NCBI RefSeq assembly: GCF_024721315.2 | Contig: NZ_JANFAK020000040.1 | Location: 1-60,605, forward strand | Source of the DNA: Streptomyces sp. Isolate_45 | Lineage (GTDB): Bacteria > Actinomycetota > Actinomycetes > Streptomycetales > Streptomycetaceae | Length of the DNA: 60,605 bases | Direction: 5' to 3' | In this document: piece by piece, positions 34,250-44,216 of the stretch | Layout: every line of letters begins with the position of its first letter | Position numbering within the stretch: position 1 is the stretch's first letter | Notes under the pieces: model-generated | Told to the model about the DNA's origin: nothing | What the model saw: only the letters and a program-made list of their open reading frames with translations | Databases searched by the model: none | Program-made: the position numbers and the translations under genes

Positions 34250-37235
34250 AGGATCCGTAGAAGAGGTCGTCCACGACGGCCCGCGCGCGACGCGTCGTAC
34301 GGCGGTAGTCGTCCAGCATCTCGCCGACCCTGCCCTCCGGGTAGCCGAGGTAGCGGCCGACGGCCGCCAGCTCACGGGCCTCGGACGGGAAGGTGTCCCC
34401 GGCCCGGCCGCGGACCAGCATGACGGCGTTGCGGACCCGGGTGGCGAGCACCCAGGCCTCGTCGAGGATCTGGGCCTCCTCGGTCGGGATCAGTCCGGCG
34501 GCGTGGGCGGCCGACAGCGCCCGGCGGGTCCGGGTGGTGCGCAGGCCCGGCTCGGCCCAGGCGTGCCGCATCTGGAGGAGTTGTACCGTCCACTCGACGT
34601 CGCTGAGGCCGCCGCGGCCGAGTTTGGTGTGCAGGGTCGGGTCGGCGCCGCGGGGCAGCCGCTCGGTCTCCATCCGCGCCTTGAGTCGACGGATCTCCCG
34701 GACGGCCTCCTCGCCGAGGCCCTCCACGGGGTAGCGCAGGGGGTCGATCAGGTCGATGAAACGACTGCCGAGTTCGTCGTCCCCGGCGACCGGTACGGCC
34801 CGCAGCAGCGCCTGGCTCTCCCAGGTGAGGGACCAGCGGCGGTAGTAGGCGGCGTACGAGGACAGGGTGCGCACGAGGGGTCCGGAGCGGCCCTCGGGGC
34901 GCAGGTCGGCGTCGATGAGCAGCGGCGGGTCGGCGGTGGGCAGCTGGAGGAGCCGTCGCATTTCGGAGATGACGGTCTGGGCGGCCTTGGCGGCTTCCTG
35001 TTCGTCGACGCCCTCACGGGGTTCGTGGACGAAGAGGACGTCGGCGTCGGAGCCGTAGCCGAGTTCGTGGCCGCCGAAGCGGCCGACGCCGATGACGGCG
35101 AAGCGGGTGGGGAGGGTCTCGCCCCAGTGGTCGCGCACGGCGGCGCGCAGGGCTCCGGCGATGGTGACGGCGGTCAGGTCGGAGACGGCTTCGCCGACCC
35201 GGTCGACGAGCGCGCCCTGGTCCGTCTCGGCCGGGCTGTCCTCCGTCCCGTACGAGGCGATGATGTCGGCGGCGGTGGTGCGGAAGAGTTCGCGGCGGCG
35301 GACCCCGCGGGCCGCCGCGACGGCCGCCTCGCCGCTCTCGGCGCGGCCGACGGCGGCCAGTACCTCCTGTTCGAGGGCCTCGTGCGTACGTGGCCGGAGG
35401 TTCTCGGGGTCCCCGAGGAGGGCGACGGCCTCGGGGGCGCGCATCAGCAGGTCGGGGGCGAGGCGTCCGGCGGACAGGACGCGGGCGAGGTTCTCGGCGG
35501 CGGCGCCCTCGTCGCGCAGCAGGCGCAGGTACCAGGGGGTCTTGCCGAGGGCGTCGGAAACCTTGCGGAAGTTGAGGAGTCCGGCGTCCGGGTCGGCGGA
35601 GTCCGCGAACCAGCCGAGGAGGACGGGCAGCAGGGTGCGCTGGATGGCGGCCTTGCGGCTGACGCCGGAGGCGAGGGCTTCGAGGTGGCGCAGGGCGCCG
35701 ACCGGGTCGGCGTACCCGAGGGCTTCGAGGCGCTGGCCGGCGGCGCGCGGGGAGAGCCTGGTCTCGCCCGGGGTGAGCTGGGCGACGGCGTCGAGGAGCG
35801 GCCGGTAGAAGAGCTTCTCGTGGAGGCGGCGGACGGCGGTGGCGTGCCGACGCCAGGCCTTGTTGAGCTCGGCGACCGGTTCGGTGCGCAGGCCCATGGA
35901 GCGGCCGAGGCGGCGCAGGTCGTTCTCGTCCTCGGGGACGAGGTGGGTGCGGCGCAGCCGGTAGAGCTGGATGCGGTGCTCCATGGAGCGCAGGAACCGG
36001 TAGGCGTCGCCCAGCTGGGCGGCGTCGGTCCGGCCGACGTAGCCTCCGGCGGCCAGGGCGTGGAGGGCGTCGAGGGTGGTGCCGGAGTGCAGGGTGGCGT
36101 CACCGCGGCCGTGGACGAGCTGGAGCAGCTGGACGGCGAACTCGACGTCGCGCAGACCACCGGGGCCGAGTTTCAGCTCGCGGTCCACCTGGGCGGCGGG
36201 AATGTTGTCGACGACGCGGCGGCGCATCTTCTGGACGTCGGCGACGAAGTTCTCGCGTTCGGCGGCCTGCCAGACGAGGGGGGTTATGGCCGCGATGTAC
36301 TGGACGCCGAGGCCGGGGTCGCCGGCGACCGCGCGGGCCTTGAGGAGGGCCTGGAACTCCCAGGTCTTGGCCCAGCGCTGGTAGTAGGCGAGGTGGGAGG
36401 CGAGGGTCCGGACGAGGGGGCCGTTGCGGCCTTCGGGGCGCAGGTTCGCGTCGACGGGCCAGATGGTGCCCTCGACGGTGGTCTCGGAGCAGATCCGCAT
36501 GAGGTGGGAGGCCAGCCGGGTCGCGGACTGCATGGCCTGGCCCTCGTCGGCGCCGGGGGCGGCGTCACCGACGAAGATCACGTCGACGTCGGAGACGTAG
36601 TTGAGCTCGTTGCCGCCGCACTTGCCCATGGCGATGACGGCGAGCCGGCAGCGGGCGGCGTCCTCGGGGGCGGCGGCGGTCGCGATGCGCAGGGCGGCGC
36701 GGAGGGTGGCGGTGGCGAGGTCGGCGAGTTCGGCGGCGGTCTGGGCGACGTCGGTGGTGCCGCAGACGTCGCGGGCGGCGATGGAGAGCAGGCAGCGGCG
36801 GTAGGCGACGCGCAGGGCGACGGGGTCGTGCGCGTCGGCGAGCCCCTGCTCGAACTCGGGCAGGCCCGGGTGCAGGTCGGCGGCCTCGTAGGTGATGAGG
36901 GCGAGCCAGTCGCGGGGGTGGCGGGCGAGGTGGTCGGCGAGCGCCTCCGAGGCGCCGAGCACGCCGAGGAGCCGGTCGCGCAGGGGTTTGGCACTGACGA
37001 GGGTGTCGAGGAGCCCGGGCAGCTGGTCCGGCGGCTGCGCCTCGGCGAGGCGTACGAGACCGCGCAGGGCGAGGTCCGGGTCGGCGGTCGCGCCGAGGGC
37101 GTCGAGGAGCACCGGGTCGGTGCGTACGGAGGCCAGCACGTCGGCGTCGAGGAGCCGGGCGGCGGCGGAGGGGTCGGTGAAGCCGCTGCGCAGCAGCCTG
37201 ATGAAGGTGCTGCTCCTGCGTCCCGGGACTGTCAT
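34248..37235 (-). CDS. glnE: Bifunctional glutamine synthetase adenylyltransferase/deadenylylase
   Basis: 995 residues, the usual GlnE length. Two nucleotidyltransferase halves: the N-terminal adenylyl-removing half with GGNELNYVSDVDVIFVGD near residue 212 and a C-terminal adenylyl-transferring half with GYGSDADVLFVHEP near residue 730, each with the GS/VS-D-x-D metal pair. Each is followed by the helical domain (LRPEGRNGPLVRTL, LRPEGRSGPLVRTLSSY) and GGLRDVEFAVQLLQL or GGLSDVEWTVQLLQM. GlnE adds and removes AMP on the main GSI glutamine synthetase in response to nitrogen status. That enzyme is not in this window; the GS-like gene at 44.5 kb lacks the target tyrosine. Confidence 0.95.
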   Translation of the reverse strand: MTVPGRRSSTFIRLLRSGFTDPSAAARLLDADVLASVRTDPVLLDALGATADPDLALRGLVRLAEAQPPDQLPGLLDTLVSAKPLRDRLLGVLGASEALADHLARHPRDWLALITYEAADLHPGLPEFEQGLADAHDPVALRVAYRRCLLSIAARDVCGTTDVAQTAAELADLATATLRAALRIATAAAPEDAARCRLAVIAMGKCGGNELNYVSDVDVIFVGDAAPGADEGQAMQSATRLASHLMRICSETTVEGTIWPVDANLRPEGRNGPLVRTLASHLAYYQRWAKTWEFQALLKARAVAGDPGLGVQYIAAITPLVWQAAERENFVADVQKMRRRVVDNIPAAQVDRELKLGPGGLRDVEFAVQLLQLVHGRGDATLHSGTTLDALHALAAGGYVGRTDAAQLGDAYRFLRSMEHRIQLYRLRRTHLVPEDENDLRRLGRSMGLRTEPVAELNKAWRRHATAVRRLHEKLFYRPLLDAVAQLTPGETRLSPRAAGQRLEALGYADPVGALRHLEALASGVSRKAAIQRTLLPVLLGWFADSADPDAGLLNFRKVSDALGKTPWYLRLLRDEGAAAENLARVLSAGRLAPDLLMRAPEAVALLGDPENLRPRTHEALEQEVLAAVGRAESGEAAVAAARGVRRRELFRTTAADIIASYGTEDSPAETDQGALVDRVGEAVSDLTAVTIAGALRAAVRDHWGETLPTRFAVIGVGRFGGHELGYGSDADVLFVHEPREGVDEQEAAKAAQTVISEMRRLLQLPTADPPLLIDADLRPEGRSGPLVRTLSSYAAYYRRWSLTWESQALLRAVPVAGDDELGSRFIDLIDPLRYPVEGLGEEAVREIRRLKARMETERLPRGADPTLHTKLGRGGLSDVEWTVQLLQMRHAWAEPGLRTTRTRRALSAAHAAGLIPTEEAQILDEAWVLATRVRNAVMLVRGRAGDTFPSEARELAAVGRYLGYPEGRVGEMLDDYRRTTRRARAVVDDLFYGS

Positions 37236-37423
37236 CCCGCCGCCTCCCGCGTGCGTCGCGGCCGGTGGCCCGGCCAGGTCTGTGGTGAGCCTAGCCGGAG
37301 CGGCGTTCGATTCACCGGCGCGCCGTGGCGCACATCATGAGGCGGATTATCAGATTTTCTGAATACTTGTAGATCTATGCGCCAAGGGGCCCGGTCCCCG
37401 GCTGACCGGTCACGAGGAGCCCC

Positions 37424-40021
37424 ATGCCCGAAGGACGCCCCCTCCTCGATCCCCCCTGCCCCGCCGCCCCCACGGCCCCCGCCGGTCCCACCGACGGCGC
37501 ACCGACCGCCCTCGCCGGGGCGGACGCCCGCGCGGTACCGGCCGCCCGCGGCGGGACGAGGCCGGCGCGTGCGGTGGCCGCGGCTTCCGGAACGCGGCCC
37601 GGTCCCGAGCCGTCCCCGAGCGCCCGTCCGCCCGTGATCAAGCCGCGGACGGCGCCGGACACCTGCGCGTGGCTCCCCCGGGACGTACCGGCGCCGGACA
37701 CGACCGAACCGGACACGACCGAGCCCGACGGGACCGAGCCCGACGCAGCCGAGCCCGACGCGACCGACGAGCACGCCCCGAAGGGCCACCTCCCGCACGG
37801 GCACGATCACGGGCACGGGCACGCCCACTCCCTCGCCCACCACCGCCGGCTCGCCCGGATCGTCAAGGTGGTCGCGTTCTGCGCCGCCACCGTCGCCGGC
37901 AGCATGCTCGTCCTGCGCGGCAACGAGGCCCTCGCCGGTCTCGGCACGCCGACCACCGCCGACTCCCGGGCCACCACCGCCACCGCCGCGGGGCTTCCGG
38001 ACCCGGGCCGGGTGCTCCAGGTCGTCGCGCACCCGGACGACGACCTGTACTTCATGAACCCGGACCTGCGGTACTCCATAGCCGCCGGCCACCCCGTGAC
38101 CTCCGTCTACCTGACCTCCGGCGAGGCCGACGGCGTCAACGCGGGCTCCGCCAAGGGCGCCTCCACCCGCGCCGACAAGCCGGGCTACGCCGAGGCCCGC
38201 CAGAACGGCATCCGCGCCGCCTACGCCAAGATGGCCACGGGCGACCGCAGCAGCGCCTGGAAGCGGACCGTCGTGCCGACCGCCGGTGGCGCCCACGCCG
38301 AACTCGACGTCCTCGTCGCAAAGCCCGAGGTCAACCTCGTGTGGCTGCAACTGCGCGAGGCGGGGCACGTCTACCAGGACGTCCCCGACAGCCTGCACGG
38401 CCTGTGGGACGGCAAGGTCCCGCACCTGGAGTCGATGCTGGCGTCCGGGACCCCCGTCAAGCAGCCGTTCACGTACACGAAGGACCAGGTCGTACGGACC
38501 CTCGTGAGCATCCTCGACCGGTACCGGCCGACCACCATCCGCACCCAGGACCCCACGCCCGGCCGGACCCCGGACACCAAGCGGTACACCGACCACCAGG
38601 ACCACTTCTACGGCGCCCGGTTCGTGCAGCTGGCGAGCGAGACCTACGCGCGGGAGGTCAAGGACCGGCCGCACTTCGCGACGCAGAACTACGTCGGCTA
38701 CTTCAACAGCTCGCTACCGAGCTCCCTCGACCCTGCCGAGGCCCGCGAGAAGCTGGACATCCTGGACACGTACGCCTGGCTGGACCGGAAGAACCACTGC
38801 GGCAGCGAGGCCGGCTGCGGAGACCTCAAGGTCGCCGACCGTCCTGCGGGCAACCGGTGGACCGAGTCCATCAACTACGCCCGCGGCAGCGGCACTTCCT
38901 GGCTGACCTCCGACGCGCAGCAGGGCCTGTGGGCATTCAAGGTGCTCGACGGGCAGGTCGCGCTCTGGCACCGGACCGGGCTCATAGGCCGCTGGAGCGG
39001 GCCACTGCTTCTGCCCGGGACCGGTATGGACCAGGGCATATCGACCGTCACGTTGAAGGACGGCCGGATCGCCGCCTTCGGCACCCGCACCTCCTTCGGG
39101 GAGGCGCCTTCCGACTACCGGCGCGAGGTCGTCCTCGCGGTGCAACGGGCTCCCGGCTCGGAGGAGTTCGAGGACTGGGAGTCACTGGGCACCCCGGACG
39201 GCGCGGACGATGAGTGGACGTCCGACATCAGCGCGCCGGCCGTCTCGGTCGACGGCGCCGGGCGGATGGCGGTGTACGTGCGCGACGGCGCGTCCACCCT
39301 GCGCGGCCGGACCCAGGACGCGGACGGCGCATGGGGGCCGTGGGAGCGGCACGGCGGCGCCGACCTGCACGGCACTCCCGTCACCGCGACGGACGGTTCC
39401 GGGCGACTGATGGTGTTCGCCGCGACCACCCGGTCGGTGACGGGCTGGGCGCAGCCGGAGCCGGGCGCGGCCCTGGGCCCGGCCACGGCCACCGGCCTGC
39501 CGGAGACGACGGTGCCGCTGACGGCCGTGGGCCGCGAGGGCGGGGTGCGGCTGTGGTTCCGCAAGCCGGGCTCGGGCAACGTCCGTACCGCCCTGATGAC
39601 CGCGGACGACGGGCCGAAGGTGACCGGCCTCACCGACCTGGGCGGGCTCCAGGGCTTCGGTTCGGTGACGGCCAGCGGACACCTCCTCGCCGGCCGTTCG
39701 TCGGGCGGGCAGTTGGGCTCGGACCTCGGTCCGGGGCACCTGTGGCAGCGCTCGCCGCTGATGTTCGTCGGCGCGCCGTCCAGCACGATGACGGGCAGGA
39801 ACCTGGTCAGCCTGGCGGTGGTCGGACTCGACGCGCGGCTGTACGTCACGTCCTCGGCGAACGACTCGGGCGACGGGGGCGCGGTGGAAGGCGCGGACGT
39901 CGTGAGCGGTGCCGACGGAGCCGGCGGCGCGGGCGGCACCGGTGGTTCCGGGAACCCCGGCGGTGCGAACGCGTACCTGGCGCCGTGGATGCCGGTGGGC
40001 CCGAGCAACACCGGACCGTAG
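37424..40021 (+). CDS. Membrane-anchored PIG-L deacetylase-like protein with C-terminal beta-propeller-like region
   Basis: 865 residues from ATG 37424 with GAGGAG upstream. Residues 1-135 are a disordered Pro/Thr/Asp-rich cytoplasmic region with a His-rich end (HDHGHGHAH). One membrane helix follows at about 145-165. The PIG-L domain starts near residue 197: VVAHPDDDLYFMNPD (zinc site AHPDD) and TDHQDHFYGARFV near 388, the other part of the zinc site. The last 350 residues contain repeated W-rich blades (WSGPLLLPGTGMDQG, FEDWESLGTP, WGPWERHGG) of a propeller of the type found on surface hydrolases. The likely activity is N-deacetylation of an extracellular sugar; the substrate is unknown. 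Confidence 0.88.
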   Translation: MPEGRPLLDPPCPAAPTAPAGPTDGAPTALAGADARAVPAARGGTRPARAVAAASGTRPGPEPSPSARPPVIKPRTAPDTCAWLPRDVPAPDTTEPDTTEPDGTEPDAAEPDATDEHAPKGHLPHGHDHGHGHAHSLAHHRRLARIVKVVAFCAATVAGSMLVLRGNEALAGLGTPTTADSRATTATAAGLPDPGRVLQVVAHPDDDLYFMNPDLRYSIAAGHPVTSVYLTSGEADGVNAGSAKGASTRADKPGYAEARQNGIRAAYAKMATGDRSSAWKRTVVPTAGGAHAELDVLVAKPEVNLVWLQLREAGHVYQDVPDSLHGLWDGKVPHLESMLASGTPVKQPFTYTKDQVVRTLVSILDRYRPTTIRTQDPTPGRTPDTKRYTDHQDHFYGARFVQLASETYAREVKDRPHFATQNYVGYFNSSLPSSLDPAEAREKLDILDTYAWLDRKNHCGSEAGCGDLKVADRPAGNRWTESINYARGSGTSWLTSDAQQGLWAFKVLDGQVALWHRTGLIGRWSGPLLLPGTGMDQGISTVTLKDGRIAAFGTRTSFGEAPSDYRREVVLAVQRAPGSEEFEDWESLGTPDGADDEWTSDISAPAVSVDGAGRMAVYVRDGASTLRGRTQDADGAWGPWERHGGADLHGTPVTATDGSGRLMVFAATTRSVTGWAQPEPGAALGPATATGLPETTVPLTAVGREGGVRLWFRKPGSGNVRTALMTADDGPKVTGLTDLGGLQGFGSVTASGHLLAGRSSGGQLGSDLGPGHLWQRSPLMFVGAPSSTMTGRNLVSLAVVGLDARLYVTSSANDSGDGGAVEGADVVSGADGAGGAGGTGGSGNPGGANAYLAPWMPVGPSNTGP

Positions 40022-40058
40022 GAATCGCCCGAAGCTCGCATTCGCCCCTGATCACACC

Positions 40059-40090
40059 GAACGCCCCCTCCCGGGGCGTTCTTTGTTTTT
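40059..40090 (+). terminator. Rho-independent terminator after the first PIG-L gene
   Basis: GAACGCCCC (40059-40067) and GGGGCGTTC (40073-40081) form a perfect 9-bp stem with a 5-nt loop, followed by TTTGTTTTT. It is the most canonical terminator in the window. Confidence 0.85.
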
Positions 40091-40281
40091 CCGACACGGT
40101 CAACTCCGTCCACGATCCGGTCACATGCACAACCAGGAGCCCCAACAGGCACAATCGCACCCGGTCGTTTTCGGAAAGCAGACGTCATCGGCGAAATCGG
40201 TGAACCAAGTCCCCCGATTTGGCCTCTCAGTGACCGAACAGCGGTTCTTCCCGCCCCGGAACGACCTCAAGGCGTTGACCG

Positions 40282-42354
40282 ATGCCCGTTTCCCGCCGCC
40301 GCTTCCTCCTCGCGGCCGTGTTGCCCATGCTCACCGTGGGCGCCACCGGTGTGCTCGCCGTCGCCTCGGGCCAACAGACCTCGGCCGAGGCGACCGACGC
40401 GCGGGACGCGCTCCCCGTCCTCCCCGCGAGCACCACGGCCGGAACGGTGGTGCAGATCGTCGCCCACCCCGACGACGACCTGTTCTTCATGAACCCCGAC
40501 CTCAGCCGGTCCCTCACGGCCGGGACCAGGGTCACCACCGCCTACCTCACCTCGGGCGAGGCCGACGGCCGCAACGAGGCCCGCGGCGGCGAGGCCAAGG
40601 ACCCGGAGCAGCCGGCCGACCGCACCCACTACGCGGAGGCCAGGCAGAACGGCATCCGCTCCGCCTACGCCCAGATGGCCACCGGCGACCGCACCAGCGC
40701 GTGGAAGCGCACGGTCGTACCGACGGCGGGCGGCGGGCAGGCCGAGCTCGACGTCCTCGTCGCCCGGCCCGAGATCCACCTCGTGTGGCTCCAACTGCGC
40801 GAGGCGCGCAGCCCGGCCGGGAAGAACCCGGACAGCCTGCGCGGCCTGTGGAACGGGGACATACCCGCGCTCGAAGCCCAACTGGCCTCGGGCACCCCCG
40901 TCAAGCAGCCGTTCACGTACACCAAGGACCAGGCGATACAAGCGATAGCCGGGGTCCTGGAGCAGTACCGGCCGACGACGATACGGATGCAGGACCCGAC
41001 GCCCGGCCGGTACGAACACACCGGCAAGTACACCGACCACCAGGACCACATGTACGGCGCCCGCTTCGTGCAGGCCGCCACCGCGGCGTACGCGGAGCGG
41101 GTCACGGACCGCCCCCGCTTCTCCGTGCAGAGCTACCTCGGCTACCACAACGGCGCCCTGCCCCACTCGCTGGACCCGCAGACGGCCGAGACGAAGACCG
41201 GCTACCTGCGGACCTACGCATGGCAGGACCGCACGGACCACTGCGGCAGCCCGTCGGGATGCGGCGACCGCAAGGTGGCGGGCAGCCCCACCGGCCGCAA
41301 CTGGGCCCAGTCACTGCGCTACGCCCGCGCCGACACCACCTCCTGGCTGACCGAGGGCACTCCCGGCCGGCTCTGGGCCTTCACCGCGCTGGACGGCCGG
41401 ATGGCCGTCTGGAACCGCGACCGTGCCGGCGCCTGGACGGGCCCCGCCCTGCTCCCCGGAACCGGCATCGACCCGGGCGCCACCACGGCCCGCCTGCCCG
41501 ACGGCCGCATCGCGGTCCTCGCCACGCGCACCACGCTGGGGCCCGGGCCCGCCGACTACCGGCGCGAGGTCGTCCTCGCCGTCCAGACCGTCCCCGACGG
41601 ACCGTTCGCGGCGTGGCAGTCGCTCGGCACCCCCGAGACGGGCGACGAGGCCGGCACCTCGGCGATCAGCGCCCCGGCCGCCGCCGTCGACCCGGCGGGC
41701 CGGCTCACCGTCTACCTCCGCGACACCCGCCGCACCCTGCGCGCGAGCACCCAGCAGCCCTCGGGCGGCTTCACCGACTGGCAGCGCCTGGGCGGCGAGG
41801 ACCTGCAGAGCGACCCGGTGGCCGTGGTGGACGCGGCCGGACGCCGGCACGTCTACGCCAGCACCGCCAGGTCCGTCCTCGCCTGGACCCAGCCCACCGC
41901 CGGCGGCCCGCTCGCCGGCCCCTTCCCCACCGGGCTCCCCGCCACCACGGTCCCCCTCACGGCGACCCCGGACGGCGCGGGCGTCCGCCTCTGGTTCCGA
42001 CGCCCCGACTCGGGCGTCGTCCGCAGCGCGCTGGTCACCGCGGGCACCGCCGCCCCGCAGGTGTCCGCCCTCACGGAGGCCGGTGGCCGGGCCGGTTACG
42101 GAGCGGTCGGCGTGGCGGGCCGCCTCGTCACGGGCCGCGCCGACACCGGCACCATCGCCGCCGCCCCGCTGGGCGGGCCGCCCGCCTGGACCGAGTCCCG
42201 CATGCTCTACGCGGGCGCCCCCGCGGCCGTCCAGGAGGCCGGCGGCGGCGTCACGACGGCGGTCCTCGGCCTCGACGCCCTGATCCACACGGCCACCGCC
42301 GGCCCCACCCCCATCTGGCGCCCGGCGGTCGCACCGCCGTTGCCGAACGCCTGA
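40282..42354 (+). CDS. Tat-exported PIG-L deacetylase-like protein, paralogue of the preceding gene
   Basis: 690 residues from ATG 40282. The N-terminus SRRRFLLAAVLPML fits a twin-arginine (Tat) signal. The PIG-L zinc motifs are VAHPDDDLFFMNPD near residue 60 and TDHQDHMYGARFV near 252. The C-terminal 350 residues repeat the W-rich propeller region of the first paralogue (WTGPALLPGTGIDPG, FAAWQSLGTPE, FTDWQRLGG). It closely matches the extracellular part of the upstream gene but uses a Tat signal instead of a membrane anchor. Being in tandem, the pair looks like a duplication that split into one anchored and one soluble secreted form. Confidence 0.88.
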   Translation: MPVSRRRFLLAAVLPMLTVGATGVLAVASGQQTSAEATDARDALPVLPASTTAGTVVQIVAHPDDDLFFMNPDLSRSLTAGTRVTTAYLTSGEADGRNEARGGEAKDPEQPADRTHYAEARQNGIRSAYAQMATGDRTSAWKRTVVPTAGGGQAELDVLVARPEIHLVWLQLREARSPAGKNPDSLRGLWNGDIPALEAQLASGTPVKQPFTYTKDQAIQAIAGVLEQYRPTTIRMQDPTPGRYEHTGKYTDHQDHMYGARFVQAATAAYAERVTDRPRFSVQSYLGYHNGALPHSLDPQTAETKTGYLRTYAWQDRTDHCGSPSGCGDRKVAGSPTGRNWAQSLRYARADTTSWLTEGTPGRLWAFTALDGRMAVWNRDRAGAWTGPALLPGTGIDPGATTARLPDGRIAVLATRTTLGPGPADYRREVVLAVQTVPDGPFAAWQSLGTPETGDEAGTSAISAPAAAVDPAGRLTVYLRDTRRTLRASTQQPSGGFTDWQRLGGEDLQSDPVAVVDAAGRRHVYASTARSVLAWTQPTAGGPLAGPFPTGLPATTVPLTATPDGAGVRLWFRRPDSGVVRSALVTAGTAAPQVSALTEAGGRAGYGAVGVAGRLVTGRADTGTIAAAPLGGPPAWTESRMLYAGAPAAVQEAGGGVTTAVLGLDALIHTATAGPTPIWRPAVAPPLPNA

Positions 42355-42382
42355 CGCACCGATGGAGTTCGACGGCAGGCCC

Positions 42383-43645
42383 TCAGGACGCGCCGTCCGG
42401 CGGACCCACCGTCTCGACGGTGCCGCTCCGGCGTGCGCGTTCGGCCGCCAGGACCGTCAGGTGGCTGGTGAGGGACTCCCTCGGCCCGGACTTCACGAGG
42501 GCGGGGTCGCCCGCGGCCACGGAGGCGACGAAGGCGGCCATCAGCGCGGCGTCACCGCCGCCGTGCCCGCCGCCCGCGTCCGCCGTCCCCTCGACACCGA
42601 CCTCGACGCTCTCCTCGCGGCGGGTCAGGAAGTCGTACACCCGCACCCGCCGGCCGTCGCCCCGCAGTTCGGCGCGGGTCCCGAAGACGCGGGTTCGGCG
42701 GTCGGCCTGTTCGGTGAACGCGGTCATGGTGAAGGTGGCCGTGGCCCCGGAGCCGAACTCCATGGCCACCACCTGATGGTCGACCACGTCGTTGTCGCAG
42801 GCGTACACGCACCGGCCGTACGGCCCCTCGCGCAGCGCCGTCTCCAGGGCCTGCGGGGTGAACTCGTCGACCACCACGCTCAGCGGCCATCCGTGCCTGC
42901 CCGCGGCGAGCCGGTCTCCGTAGTCCCGCGGGGCGGAATAGGCGCACGTGGCCTCCACCGAACAGTCCAGGCAGCGGTCGGCGGCGCCCGCGGGCCTGTT
43001 CCCGGCGTGGAAGTGGGAGAGCCGGCCGAAGCTGGAAACGCGTACCGGCGGCTGCCCGAGCACGTACTGCAACCAGTCCAGATCGTGGCAGGACTTCGCC
43101 ATGATCATGGACGTCGCCTCGTCCTCCCGGCGCCAGTTGCCCCGGACGAACGAGTGCGCCTGGTGCCAGAACCCGACCGGTTCGAGGTGCTGCACGCTGA
43201 CGACCTCCCCGAGTCGGCCGGAGTCGACCACGCGCTTCAGGGCCTGCGTGTAGGGGGTGTAGCGCAGGACGTGTCCGACCGCGAGGATCACCCCGGACTC
43301 CTCCACGGCGGCGACGATGCGCCGGCAGTCGGCCTCCGTCAGCGCCATCGGCTTCTCCAGCAGGATGTGGTAGCCGAGCGCGGCGAACGCGATCACGGGC
43401 TCCAGGTGGTCGCGGTCCAGCGTGCAGACGAGCACCGCGTCCGCGATCCGCCCACGGGCGGCCAGTACCCGCCAGTCGTCGACCGCCGCGTCCGGCTCCA
43501 GCCCGTGCGCGGCGACGAGCCGCTCCCGCCGGACCTCGCGGGGCTCGGCAACCGCCACGACCCGGGCCCGCCCGGGATGCGCCAACGCCCAGGCCGCGTA
43601 TCCCGTTCCCCGCTCCCCGGCACCGACCACGGCAAGAGTGATCAT
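42383..43645 (-). CDS. Gfo/Idh/MocA family oxidoreductase
   Basis: 420 residues from ATG 43645, preceded by AAAGG. Rossmann motif VVGAGERGTGYAAWA at residues 5-19, EKPMALTEADC (the EKP catalytic-lysine motif near 95-100), then VGHVLRYTPYTQALKRVV and the C-terminal alpha/beta substrate domain. A cluster CLDCSVEATCAYSAP near 225-240 probably binds zinc, as in several sugar or inositol dehydrogenases of this family. It oxidises or reduces an unknown cyclic polyol or sugar with NAD(P). Divergent to nothing close: an 857-bp gene-free stretch precedes it. Confidence 0.9.
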   Translation of the reverse strand: MITLAVVGAGERGTGYAAWALAHPGRARVVAVAEPREVRRERLVAAHGLEPDAAVDDWRVLAARGRIADAVLVCTLDRDHLEPVIAFAALGYHILLEKPMALTEADCRRIVAAVEESGVILAVGHVLRYTPYTQALKRVVDSGRLGEVVSVQHLEPVGFWHQAHSFVRGNWRREDEATSMIMAKSCHDLDWLQYVLGQPPVRVSSFGRLSHFHAGNRPAGAADRCLDCSVEATCAYSAPRDYGDRLAAGRHGWPLSVVVDEFTPQALETALREGPYGRCVYACDNDVVDHQVVAMEFGSGATATFTMTAFTEQADRRTRVFGTRAELRGDGRRVRVYDFLTRREESVEVGVEGTADAGGGHGGGDAALMAAFVASVAAGDPALVKSGPRESLTSHLTVLAAERARRSGTVETVGPPDGAS

Positions 43646-44034
43646 CGAAGCACCTTTCCCGCTCCCGTCCCACCGCCCGCACGGACGACGCCCGCACCCG
43701 GGAAGCCGACGCCGGACCCTCCGGTACGAACACCGGGGGGCACCGACTCCCCTTCCCATTGCGGCACTCCCACCGCCGCGCAGTCAACTCCCCGCGCGGA
43801 CCGGCCCCTCGCGGAACGGGCGACACTGCGGCATGCCTGCCCCGGGGGTCACACCGGGCCCCACATCACACTCCGCCCGGGGCCGACGGTCCTCGGACAG
43901 CTCGGGGGATCTGCTCGTTCGGCGGCGGGGTCGCACGTGGCTCCGCTTCAATGTCCGCCATGGAACTCCGAGAGAAACGCCCGTGGGCAGCCGGCAACCA
44001 CGGCGCCGGCACGGCTTCCGCACGGGGCGAGTGC

Positions 44035-44216
44035 ACCTGGGGCCTGTCGTCAAACTCCCGTCGTCGCCCGGAGGGCGGCCTCGCGGCGTCCGGTGCGTGC
44101 TCCCGGCGTGCCGGGCGGAAGCCCGCGTACCGGACGTACTCGGGCTTTCGCCCGGTGCGGCGGGAGCGCGTGCCGGCCGCCGCGAGGCAGACGGGAGTTT
44201 GACGACAGGCCCCAGG
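44035..44216. mobile_element. 182-bp MITE-like cruciform element
   Basis: Perfect 27-bp terminal inverted repeats (44035-44061 and 44190-44216) begin CCTGGGGCCTGTCGTCAAAC and end in the complement. Symmetry continues inward (GCCTCGCGGC/GCCGCGAGGC, GCTCCCG/CGGGAGC, AAGCCCG/CGGGCTT), so nearly the whole element folds into one long hairpin. It has no transposase gene. I recall very similar sequences dispersed in other Streptomyces intergenic regions. It lies in the 43646-44502 gene-free stretch, which otherwise holds only the hairpin at 44434-44468. Confidence 0.75.

Noticed and set aside
34221..37340. Reading frame of about 1,040 codons opposite glnE
   Set aside because: A shadow of the reverse strand; low-complexity Gly/Glu/Val composition and no recognisable motif.
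43759..44202. Open frames across 43.7-44.4 kb, including the cruciform element
   Set aside because: They read through the terminal repeats of the 182-bp element and lack domain similarity and consistent codon bias.
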